DNA of 64,000 bases from NCBI RefSeq assembly GCF_029168945.1, contig NC_083604.1, positions 34,343,686-34,407,685 on the forward strand. Reading direction: 5' to 3'. This document shows, one piece after another, positions 12,801-23,742 of the stretch. How positions within the stretch are numbered: the stretch's first letter is position 1; every line of letters starts with the position of its first letter. Position numbers and translations under genes: made by a program. The notes beneath the pieces were generated by a model. That model searched no databases. It was not told where the DNA came from and worked only from the letters and a program-made list of their open reading frames with translations. The stretch is from Cannabis sativa. Taxonomy: Eukaryota > Streptophyta > Magnoliopsida > Rosales > Cannabaceae.

Positions 12801-13529
12801 AATTTAAAAGTTAGCAAAATATCTTACATCTATTAAAAATTACATGATTATAAATATCTTATTTTAAATTTAAATAAGGTCTAAATATCTAAAAAGATTA
12901 AAAAAAAATCTTAAAAGATAAGATATTTTTAAAATATCTTAAAAGATAAGATATTTTTAAAATATCTTAAAAGATATTATAAATATCTTAAAAGATATTA
13001 TAAATATCTTATAAAATCTGACCTTAAATTTAAAAAAAATATAATCAAATTTAAAAATAAGATAGATTTTTAAGCAAAAAGATAAATACTAATTCTATTC
13101 AAATTCAAATTACACTAATATCTTGAATTAAATTAAAAAAAAAATAAATTAATTCAAAATGATAATTAGAATTGAATTAGGAATAGTAATAGTATATATA
13201 CAAAACCATACAAAAAATTAGAAGTTAATTCCATGAAAAAGTATGAAAAATTGAAGAAAAAAGAAAAAATTCGAAACTGTACGGACAGTTCTGCGATCGC
13301 AGGAAAATATCAGCACAGCCCCGATTTTGTCAAATCTTCAAAAAATCATAACTAATTCAAATAAAATCCAAATTGAGTTCTGTAAAAGGCTAACTTGCTT
13401 AATTATTTTTGACGAAAATTTCACAAACATCAATCAATCATCAAATAACACTCAATACAACATGATACCATCCAAAGAACATACAAACAATCGTTTTAAA
13501 GTCCAAATTTCTTGCAAGTAAATCAATTA
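9881..13529 (-). other. Non-coding leader of copia A
   Basis: AT-rich leader homologous to those of B and C. It contains the duplicated TTTAGGCGAGAGTCAA motif (9992-10014, 10104-10126), the two ATTAG-loop hairpins (10186-10201, 10274-10290), the G-rich/CTCACACAA block (about 12045-12125), an array of ATATCTT palindromes (12911-13008), a short GC island with the perfect palindrome CTGCGATCGCAG (about 13275-13322), and the CATAACTAATTC anchor (about 13340-13358). No gene is supported. Confidence 0.75.
12911..13008. repeat. Compound tandem repeat in copia A leader
   Basis: Two copies of a 28-bp unit (12911-12938, 12939-12966) followed by two copies of a related 21-bp unit (12967-12987, 12988-13008). 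Each starts TTAAAAGATA and is nearly self-complementary. Not seen in this form in B or C. Confidence 0.85.
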
Positions 13530-13546
13530 CCATGGCTCTGATACCA
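13530..13546 (-). other. Primer binding site of copia A (initiator tRNA-Met)
   Basis: Minus strand TGGTATCAGAGCCATGG matches 14 bases of the initiator tRNA-Met 3-prime end and sits 2 bases from the 5-prime LTR. Confidence 0.92.
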
Positions 13547-13548
13547 GT

Positions 13549-15441
13549 TGTTGGAATTTATTTTACCAAGATCTTAGATCTACTCACAAGTATGTTTATT
13601 AACATCCTAAATAAGAACTTTCTAAAACGATAAATAAACACATATAAAGTTTAAGAAACCTTACATTGGGTGCAGCGGAATATAATGACTCCTTCCGTTC
13701 AGATATCTAGCCCTTGATTCCTTTCTGTAGCAGAGCATTATCAATATCTGAACCTGGATCTCTTTCTCTGAATCTTTGATGCTGAAACTCCTTTGCTGAT
13801 GATCTTTCTTCACGATCTTCCTCACTATGATTGAGGTATCACTTGATGTGTGTGGGCACTACTCATACACTAAGAAATTTCGAAATTTCAATGGAAGAAG
13901 AGAGAGAGTGGTCAGCTAAAGATAGGGAGAGAGAAGGCTCAGTTTTTTCTGAATAGAAAAAGTCAGAAGAAAAGTGTGATTTTCCTGAAGCCTTCACTAT
14001 CTATTTATAGCATTCCACTAGGGTTAGATTTGAATTATATGGCATTAAAATAATGAAAAAATCAATTTAAAATATACATATAGGTGGCCGGCCATACATA
14101 AGTGGATTGGGCCTTGGGTTTTGCAATTTTGCAATTTTACCACCTTTTGTATCTGATTTTCTCAAAAATGCCAATTTCCTAATTCAAACATTTAAATGCC
14201 AATTCTAACTATTTAATAACTATAAATAATTATTAAATAATATTGTCATTTATCATATTTATTAATTGAACCATACAAAGTATCATAATTAACAAATATG
14301 CCCCTATAAACTCTTTCTTTACAATTTCGCCCTTACTTAGTGAAAAATTCACAAAAAGACATAGTCTAATTTGAGAATTATAATTGATTAATCAAAACCA
14401 ATTACATGAGTCTTACAAGCAATATTATCTCAACTAGTGGGGGGACCATGGGTCTATATAACCGAGCTTCCAATAAGTAGATCAAGAATTTATTACTAAA
14501 ATTCACTAACTTATTAATTCTTCGTTGAATCCACGCATAGAACTTAGAATTGTACTCTCAGTATATAGAATGCTCTATATGTTCCACCATATAGACACAT
14601 CATTAGTTATCCATTGTTATAATCCTAATGTGATCAATGATCCTCTATATGAATGATCTACACTGTAAAGGGATTAAATTACCGTTACACCCTACAATGT
14701 ATTTATTCCTTAAAACACTTGACCTCGTATAAATGATATTTCAGCTTATGTGAAATGAGTACTCCACCATTTATGTTCGTTTGGTCAAGCTCGAAGGAGA
14801 TCATCCTTTGCTTACTATTCGCCAGATAGAAGCTATAGATTCCGTGTTTATGATAGCGCTCCCACTCAATTGCACTACCGTGTTCCCAAAAAGTACGTAT
14901 CACCCTGACCGAAAGGTAGGCTTAACTAACAATTCAAGGAACACGAATAGCCTTTCAAGATTGAGCCTAATCATAACAGGATTAAGATCATTTGATCTAG
15001 GATCAACTAGGCGATATTGACTTGAATAGATTTTACGGTAAGTTTAATTAAATCTAAGTCAAAGTTCAATATCGGTCCCTTCCGATGCATACTCCATGCA
15101 TCCAACCTGAGCTTTACTTTAACCAATGTTCTTGAAAGAACATAGAACTTCTCCAAATGCAAGTAAACTCTTGTTGTAGATTATCATATCAGTAAAACCC
15201 TGTGTCTGATAAATCTAGGAAACTTTATTCACATAGTCATGTTTACTTTCCAATGTGTTGACGGCACAATAAACAGGATCAAGTATGTGAAAAGGGTTTC
15301 AGATGAATTTATACATTATGTACATATAATCATGAAATAAATCATGTGAACCATGCAACATTAAATGTTATTTCTGATCTATATTAATAAGTAAATCTGA
15401 TTATATTGAAATGAGTTTTATTTAGGGCATAAAACCCAACA
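13549..15441 (-). repeat. 5-prime LTR of copia A
   Basis: 1893 bp, same termini as its partner and 11 substitutions from it. GGTTA follows at 15442-15446. Confidence 0.95.
14001..14010 (-). promoter_or_regulatory. LTR TATA box of copia A
   Basis: CTATAAATAG on the minus strand, oriented to transcribe leftward through the element. Equivalent boxes lie at about 5722-5731, 3654-3664 (B), 54079-54088 (C) and, on the plus strand, 45578-45587 (solo LTR). Confidence 0.7.
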
Positions 15442-15446
15442 GGTTA

Positions 15447-16220
15447 AAGGCTGTAACAACCCTGCCAACCTCTGATGCTCAGCCTTGATTTGCTGACAGG
15501 TTAGGCACTTCGATATAAATTCTACCAAATTCTTCTTCATTCCGCTCCACCAGAAGTAGGGCTTAAGATCCTGATACATCTTGGTGGTGCCAAGATGTAG
15601 GGAATATGGAGTGGTATGAGCCTCCTCAAAAATTTCGTTTCTAAGTTCCACAGTATTTGGAACACAAACCCTGGCTTTAAACTATAACATCCTACTATCT
15701 GACACTGAAAAATTTCTGGCCTGACCAGTTGAAACCTCTTCTTTGATTTTTACTAACTCCGAATCAGTCATCTGAGCGACTTTAATTCGTTCTAACAGAT
15801 CTGATTGCAGCGTCAAGTTGTGAAGCTTATCTACAACAAACTCAATGCTTGATCTGACCATGTCCTCTGCTAACCGAGGTGAAATCAGAATCATACCAGC
15901 TACCTGCTCGGGACCCTTCCTGCTCAGGGCATCAACCACTACATTGGCTTTCCCAGGATGATATAGGATCTCACAATCGTAATCCTTTAATAACTCCAAC
16001 CATCGCCTCTGTCTCATATTCAAATCTTTCTGAGTAAAGAAATATTTGAGACTTTTATGGTCAGTATAAATTTCACATCTTTCTCTATAAAGATAATGCC
16101 GCCAAATTTTCAAAGCAAATACTACCGCGGCCAATTCTAGGTCATGAGTCGGATATCGCTGCTCATAATCTTTTAACTAAAGGGAGGCATAAGCGATAAC
16201 CCGATGGGCTTGCATCAGTA
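15447..16220 (-). pseudogene. pol: RNase H C-terminus and integrase zinc domain of chromovirus D
   Basis: Minus strand, one frame with stops. RNase H is visible as [38 protein letters not shown] and ALSRK. An in-frame TAG precedes this part (about 16175). A second stop lies after SDSRML (15682-15684). The HHCC integrase domain follows, with the histidines in AHTTPYSLHLG and the cysteines in CLTC. It ends at the copia A insertion and begins at the copia solo LTR insertion, so it is an internal slice of one polyprotein. Confidence 0.9.
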
Positions 16221-17523
16221 TGTTGGAAATATTTTACCAGGATCTAGATTTACTACCATGTATGTTTCATTAACATCCTAATATGAATTCTAAAACAATG
16301 AAATAAACACATATAAAGTTTAGAAATCCTTACATTGGGTGCAGCGGAATATAATGACTCCTTCCGTTCAGATATCTAGCCCTTGATTCCTTTCTGTAGC
16401 AGAGCATTATCAATATCTGAACCTGGATCTCTTTCTCTCCTTCCTTTGATGTTGATTCTCCTTCTTGTTGTTTGGAATCTCCTACAGTCTTACACACTAT
16501 AATTGAGATACCACTTGATGTGTGTGGGCACTTACTCATTCACTCAAGGTTCGAAATTGAAGAAGAAAAGAAGAGAGAAGGTGGCGGCTAGAAGATTTTC
16601 TCTGAAGGAATGAGATGCATCATCTATTTCCTGAAGCCATCACTACCTATTTATAGCTAACCACCTAGGTTTAGGTTAGATTTATTTGGCATTAAAATAA
16701 TGAAAAAATAAATCATAAAAGCCTACAATAGTGGCTGGCCTGGGCTTTGGATAATGGGCCTCACTTATGCAATTTTGCTGTTTTATCATTTTTGCATCTC
16801 ATTTTCTCAAAAACGCCAATTTTCAAATTCAACCATTTAAATGCCAATTCTAATTATTTAATAACTAAAAATTAATTATTAAATAATATTGTCATTTAAT
16901 ATATTTATTAATTAGACATATAAAGTCTCTTAATTAATAAATAAACCTAGAATCTCTTTTCTTTCAATTTTGCCCTTGCTTAGTGAAAATTCACAAAGTA
17001 GACATAGTCTATCTAACACCCTGACTAGCATAGGCGTATTACGTGATTTTTAAACATACTGTGCAGCTCGTTGCTAATCAACGAGGTTTATGGAAATCGT
17101 GATCAATTAAATTTTTTTCTTTTTAATTAAACTTATAAAATATTTCATACAAAATACTGTGGGATCCCATTTACAAAAAAGCTTTACAAAAGTTTACTGT
17201 CTAATACAAAATACTTGTCGCCTAGCGACTAATTACAAAAGCACTGTTGTTCCGAGGATCGTACGCTCCAGGCCTAACTGCCCCGACATGTACAATCTTC
17301 ATCGGCTCATTCTCACGGTTCTTCAGCCTTGGCCTTGCCCTTACCTACACATAAACATAGCACTGTGAGTCGACAGACTCAGTAAGAAAAGCATAAATCA
17401 TAATCATACATAAATCCCGGGTTATGATCAGACGCCTATACCCCTGACCATAACCCTAACTGCCGTGTCCCACACGATATTGAGTCCCGAACGTTCGTAC
17501 GACGATACTATTGACAAGTAATA

Positions 17524-17767
17524 GCCTATACTCGGTACACTGGTCATACTCTAGGTGCTAGTCATACTCTAGCTTTACCGATGTGTTACAGCATCAGCCT
17601 ATACTCGGTTCACTGGTCACACTCCAACTGCTAGTCATACTCTAGCCTAACCGATGTGATACGGTCAAAATAGCATAGTACCACCAACACTAGAATCAGC
17701 CTATACTCGGTATACTGGTCATACTCCAGTTGCTAGTCATACTCTAGCCTAACCGATGTGATATGGT
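17524..17767. repeat. Three-unit tandem repeat inside gypsy solo LTR
   Basis: Units of about 67-70 bp at 17524-17590, 17597-17663 and 17698-17767, each starting GCCTATACTCGGT and ending ACCGATGTG with TAGTCATACTCTAG between. The second and third are separated by about 34 bp. Confidence 0.85.
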
Positions 17768-17980
17768 CGGATGGTACGAAGCCAACATACATATCTAATG
17801 TAATCTAACAGGCTTCCTAACATGCACGCTAAACATTTAATATATATGCATACTGTTATACTAATCTTACCTCAATTCCGAATTCAGGTGTGCCAGTCAA
17901 CCTGATTGGAACAAACTGCACGGCGGTTTACAGGCTCCTAAACCATAACAATCACAACACAGATAAGTGATACGCTAAAT

Positions 17981-19862
17981 TGTTGGAATTATTTTACTAG
18001 GATCTTAGATCTACTCACAAGTATGTTTATTAACACCCTAAATATGAACTTTCTAAAACGATGAAATAAACACGTATAAAGTTTAAGAAACCTTACATTG
18101 GGTGCAACGGAATTAAATGACTCCTTCCGTTCAGATCTCTAACCCATGTATCCTTTCTGTAGCAGAGTATTATCAAGATCTGAACCTGGATCTCTTTCTC
18201 TGAATCTTTGATGCTGAAACTCCTTTGCTGATGATCTTTCTTCACGATCTTCCTCACTATGATTGAGGTATTGCTTGCTGTGTGTGGGCACTACTTTAAT
18301 CACTAAGGGGTTTCAAAATTATCAAGGAAGAAGAGAGAGAGAGGGTGGCAGCCAAGGTAGAGAGAGAGGCTCAAGTTTTCTAAATGAAAAGTGTAATTTT
18401 CCTGAAGCCTTCACTACCTATTTATAGCATTCTACTAGGGTTAGGTTTGAATTATTTGGCATTAAAATAATGAAAATATCAGTTTAAAATGCCTACAAAA
18501 GTGGCCGTCCATGGCTTATTGGGTTTGGCCCTTGCTTTTTGCAATTTTGCAATCTTAAAACTTTTGTATCTGATTTTCTCAAAAACGCCAATTTTCTAAT
18601 TCAACCATTTAAATGCCAATTCTAACTATTTAATAACTATAAATAATTATTAAATAATATTGTCATTTATCATATTTATTAATTGAACCATACAAAGTAT
18701 CATAATTAACAAATATGCCCCTAACAACTCTTTCTTTACAGTTTCGCCCTTACTTAGTGAAAATTTCACAAATAGACATAGTCTAATTTGAGAATTATAA
18801 TTGATTAATCAAAGCCAATTACATGAGTCTTACAAACAATATTATCACAACTAGTGCGGGGACCATGTGTCTATATAACCGAGCTTCCAATAAGTAGATC
18901 AAGAATTTAGCACTAAAATTCACTAACTTATTAATTCTTTGTTGAATCCACGCATAGAACTTAGAATTGCACTCTCAGTATATAGAATGCTCTATATGTT
19001 CCACCATATAGACGCATCATTAGTTATCCATTGTTATAATTCTAATTTGATCAATGATCCTCTATATGAATGATCTACATTGTAAAGGGATTAGATTACC
19101 GTAACACCCTACTATGTATTTTATCCTTAAAACACTTGACCCCGTATAAATGATATTTCAGCTTATGTGAAATGAGTACTCCACCATTTATGTTCGTTTG
19201 GTGAAGCTCGAAGGAGATCATCCTTTGCTTACTATTCGCCAGATAGAAGCTATAGATTCTATGTTTATGCTAGCGCTCTCACTCAATTGCACTACCGTGT
19301 TCCCAAAATGTACGTATCACCCTGACCTAAAAGTAGGCTTAACTAACAAATCAAAGAACACGAATAGCCTTTCAAGATTGAGCCTAATCATAACTGGATT
19401 AAGAACATTTGATCTAGGATCAACTTGGCGATATTGACTTGAATAGATTTTACGGTAAGTTTAATTAAATGTAAGTCAAAGTTCAATATTGGTCCCTTCC
19501 GATGCATACTCCATGCATCCAACCTGAGCTTTACTTTTACCAATGTTCTGGAAAGAACATAGCATTTCTCCAAATGTAAGTAAACTCTTGTTGTAGATTA
19601 TCATATCAGTAAAACCCTGTGTCTGATAAATCTAGGAAACTTTATTCACATAGTCATATTTACTTTCCAATGTGATGACAACACAATAAACAGGATCAAG
19701 TATGTGAAAAGGGTTTAAGATGAATTTATAAATCAAATAGACAAGCACTTGATAAAGTGAACTAAAACATACACAAATGAATGAAAAATACTTTTGTTTC
19801 TTTATTGATGTTGAATAAAATAGATTACATTGAAATGGATTATTTAGGGCATAAAACCTAAA
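17981..19862 (-). repeat. Copia solo LTR nested in gypsy solo LTR
   Basis: Starts TGTTGGAATT. The far end is degenerate (CCTAAA instead of CCCAACA). Perfect duplication TAAAT (17976-17980, 19863-19867). Removing it restores GCTAAATCACTTC, matching GCTAAACCACTTC in the D 5-prime LTR. Confidence 0.9.
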
Positions 19863-22275
19863 TAAATCACTTCCCGGGGACTTAAACTAGAAACTAAAAG
19901 TTTCCCTATCGATAAAAAGCATGACAATACCCTAAATAACATAAAAACGAGAAAAACTAGGGTTCCTAAAAATTTCCCAACCGGCAGACCGGTTCTGCAA
20001 CCGGAATTCCGGTTCTAGAAATTCCTGAACCCCATCCGGAATTCCGGTTGCACATCCAGAATTCCGGTTCCTCGCAGGAATCAATCAAAAATTCATAACT
20101 CATTCCAAACAACCCCAAATCATACCAAACCTTGTAGACCTGCTATTTAGACCCTAAGGAACATTTCTAAAGCATCAAAACCGAGCTTCATGCATACAAT
20201 CAAAAATCACCATTAAAGCATCAAGCTTTGAGTTCAAAACTCAAACTTGATTAAACATCACTAACATGCATCCAAACCAGCTCAAATTTACCTAAACATG
20301 CATATAATAACTTCAGAAAACAACAACAAGCATCAACAACCAATGCAGCAACAGATTCTTCATTTTCTTTGAAAAACATAGTTTTGAGTAAAAATTCCAC
20401 AAATTGATAAAACCAACTATTCACCAACACAATCATGCTTGAATCAACATTTTAAATCATGTTCGAACTTCAGAAATCAACAACAACATACAACAGCAAG
20501 TACAACAACAAAACCAAGCATGCAACCAATTCTTTTTCTTAAAAAATCATCAAGAACCAAGCAAGAGACTTACCAAGAGTTGAGACCACAAGAACCTTGT
20601 TAAATCCAGCAAGAAAACACACAAAGAATTCCCCCCCAATCCCAGCTGCTCACAACCGAAAGAGAGAAATAAGGAGAGAAAGAGAGGTTTTTGCTTTTTC
20701 TTGATTATTTCTAACTTTTGAAACTTTTGAATAAAAATAAAAGAAATGCAACTTTAAATCATATTATTCAGCCAACACACATAAATTAAAATCACATAAC
20801 ACAATAATAAAAAGTCCACTAAAGGACAAAACATCATTGGGGCAAAATGACCATTTTGCCCCTCCACACTAAAATAACATAAAGGGCACTAAAGGGTATT
20901 TTTGGGAAATTCTAAATTCCCGACCACTCCCGACCACTCCCGACATTCCCAATGTCTAAATAACCGTCCCTTAATACTAACATACTAAGTTGTGATTTTA
21001 CTAAGCCAAACACCGAGTTCCATGTTGCCGGGCACCAGAAATGCAAAATTATGAAATTCACTATATGACATAAAATGCATTTCAGAATTCAATAATAACA
21101 GCATAAAAAATTATTTAAATATCTATAAATAATTTTCATAATTAACCATAATTAACTGCTAATTTCCAAATTAAACTAAGCGGTCTTTACAGTCTAACTT
21201 TAGAATTATAATTGATTAATCAAAATCAATTAACTGAGTCTTACAAGCAATATGGTCTCAACTAGTATGGGGACCATGGGCCTATATAAACCGAGCTTCC
21301 AATAAGTCGAACCGAATTTACCAAGTAAATTCCCTAACTTATTAATCTCTTATTGGATCCACACTTAGAACTTGGAATTGCACTCTCAGCCATATAGAAC
21401 GCTCTATATGTTCCACGATATATATACGTCATTAGTTATCCATTGTTATAATCCTAATTTGATCAATGACCCTCTAATAGATGATCTACATTGAATAGGC
21501 ACTAAGTTACCGTTACACCTACAATGTATTTTATCCTTAAAACACTTAGCTCAGTATAAATGATATTTCAGCGAAGTGAAATGAGATCTCCACCATTTAT
21601 CTCTGTTTAGCAAAGCTCAAAGGATATCATCGTTTCACTTCTAAATTCCTATTGAAGTTATAGACTCCATATTTATGTTAGCGCTCGCAGTCAATGATAC
21701 TATCATGTTCCCAAAATGTACGTATCACCCTAACCCAAAAGTAGGTTTAACTAACAAATCAAAGAACATGTATAATACTCTTGAGATCGAACCTAACCAT
21801 ATCAGGATTAAGATCATTTGATCTAGGATCAACGGGTGATATTGAATTGAATAGATATTACGGTAAATTTTAATATATCTAATCAAAGTTCAATATCGGT
21901 CCCTTCCGATGTATACTCCATACATCCGATACTGGTAAACTTTGCCAATGCCCTGGAAAGGACATAACACTTATCCAAGGTGTAAGAATACCTATCGCTG
22001 ATTATACCATGTCACTCTAAATCCAGTGTTCTGACAAATCAGGGAATAAACTTTCGAACATATAATCTAGATTATATTCCACTGTGCTGACAACACTATA
22101 ATCATTAACAAATTCATATGTTCTGGACTTAAATAGAATTGATACATTATATATATAATCATGAAATAAATTATGTGAACCATGCAACATTAAATGTTAT
22201 TTCTAATCTTTATTAATAAGTAAATCTGATTATATTAAAATGAGTTTTATTTAGGGCATAAAACCCAACACAATA

Positions 22276-23742
22276 CACATCCCAGAACCTGTCTTGATGC
22301 ATCACAATAAACCACAAACTTTTCTTTGTCAGAAGGCATAGCTAGCACTGGAGCTGTAATCAACCTCAGTTTCAGCTCCTAAAAGCTAGACTCACATTTG
22401 TCTGACCAAATAAACCGCTGATTCTTTTTGGTGAGCTCGGTTAAGGGTGTTGAGATTTTAGAGAACCTTTCCACGAATCGACGATAATAACTAGCTAGAC
22501 CCAAGAAACTTCTAATTTCTGTCACTGCTTTCGGTCTAGGCCAATCCCTGACGGATTCTATTTTTGCTGGATCGACCTTAATCCCATCTTTGCTAACAAT
22601 GTGCCCTAGGAAGGACACTTGAGTTAGCCAAAATTCACATTTCTTGAATTTGGCATAAAGGTTGTGTTCACGAAGCTGCTGCAAAACCATTCGAAGATGT
22701 ATCTCATGCTCCTCTTCTGATTGAGAGTACGCAAGGATGTCGTCGATAAACACAATTACACAGATATCGAGGAAATCCTTGAATACTATATTCATCAAGT
22801 CCATAAATGCTGCAGGAGCATTGGTTAGTCCAAATAACATAACTAAGAATTCATAGTGTCCATACCTAGTACGGAAAGCCGTCTTTGGAATGTCCTCCTC
22901 TCGGATTTTCAACTGATGATAGCCCGATCGGAGATCAATCTTTGAAAAGTCTGTCTTCCCCTGAAGTTGATCAAAAAGATCATCGATCCTAGGTAAAGGA
23001 TATTTATTCTTGACTGTTAGCTTATTCAACTCCCGATAGTCGATGCACATTCTCAGAGACCCATCTTTCTTCTTGACAAACAATACCGGAGCTCCCCAGG
23101 GTGACACACTAGGCCGAATAAACCCAATGTCTAGTAACCCATGGAGCTGAATTTTCAATTCCTTAAGTTCAGCTGGAGCCATTCTGTAAGGAGCCTTGGA
23201 AACCGGTTCCACTCCAGGTGCTAAATCAATAACAAAATCAATTTCCTGCTGAGGTGGTAAACCCGGAAGTTCTTCAGGAAAAACATCTAAAAATTCCCGA
23301 ACCACCTTGATGTCTTCTGGCCGAGTGGTGTCTAATACCACAGCCAGAAACCCTAGACATTTGTCACACAACAATTCCTTAGGTGATAAGGCCGAAATCA
23401 TCGGGACCCGAGATCCCTGAACCGAACCGACAAAAACAAACAGTTCTTCTCCTTCTGGTTGGAAGATTACCATCTTCCTCTTACAGTCAATACTGGCTGA
23501 ATATTTGGATAGGAAATTCATTCCCAGTATGATATCAAAATCTGTTAAGCTCATTTCTATTAGGTCAATACTTAACTCCCTATCGTCAATTCTGATTGGC
23601 ATAGACCTAACCCACCTTTTGGAGATAACTAACTCTCCGCCAGGTAATAGGGTTCCAAACCCTGATTCGTAACTATCGTGTGGTCTATCGAATTTACTAA
23701 AGATTCTGGTTGCCACATAAGAATGTGTGGCCCCAGAGAAAC
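22276..23742 (-). pseudogene. pol: Protease-reverse transcriptase of chromovirus D
   Basis: A 445-codon open stretch (23716-22379) plus flanks. The protease begins with [10 protein letters not shown] (about 23740-23716); the catalytic Asp is missing and the frame shifts there relative to gag. ILGMNFL follows. RT starts near [11 protein letters not shown] and shows [35 protein letters not shown], the FIDD catalytic box (22739-22750), and the thumb/connection [11 protein letters not shown] and [16 protein letters not shown] after CESSF (22379-22381) breaks the link to RNase H, which continues to the copia solo LTR with VVYCDAS. Confidence 0.92.

Larger units (their letters stand above)
5270..15441 (-). 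mobile_element. Complete copia element A, non-coding, recently inserted
   Basis: Two LTRs of exactly 1893 bp flank 6386 bp of internal DNA. The 5-base target duplication GGTTA is perfect (5265-5269 and 15442-15446). A polypurine tract abuts the left LTR and an initiator-Met PBS the right LTR, so the element reads right to left. I count 11 mismatches and no indels between the LTRs (about 0.6%), so insertion is recent. The interior contains no intact gag or pol, only relics, so movement must have used proteins from another copy. Confidence 0.95.
17012..21191 (-). repeat. Solo LTR of the D gypsy family
   Basis: Begins TCTAACACCC (the second base departs from the family TG) and ends GGTCTTTACA. 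Perfect 5-base duplication GTCTA (17007-17011, 21192-21196). Without the nested copia LTR it is about 2.29 kb, like the D 5-prime LTR (2236 bp). It carries internal tandem repeats (17524-17767), the palindrome AACCGGAATTCCGGTT (19999-20014) and an AAAAATTCATAACTCATTCC anchor (20087-20106). Confidence 0.92.
16221..22270 (-). repeat. Copia solo LTR inserted in RNase H of element D
   Basis: Starts TGTTGGAAAT, ends AAACCCAACA, flanked by CAGTA (16216-16220) and CAATA (22271-22275), a duplication with one change. Removing the gypsy solo LTR it contains leaves about 1865 bp, one LTR. It interrupts the D frame between GCVLM and QAHRVIAYAS and keeps phase. Left arm 16221-17011, right arm 21192-22270. 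Confidence 0.9.

Noticed and set aside
17524..17767. Possible CRISPR-like array
   Set aside because: Only three imperfect units, unequal spacing, plant LTR context and no associated genes.
20251..20436. 61-codon minus-strand frame with cysteine-rich middle
   Set aside because: Lies in the gypsy solo LTR, has no counterpart frame in the homologous part of the D 5-prime LTR and no recognisable domain.
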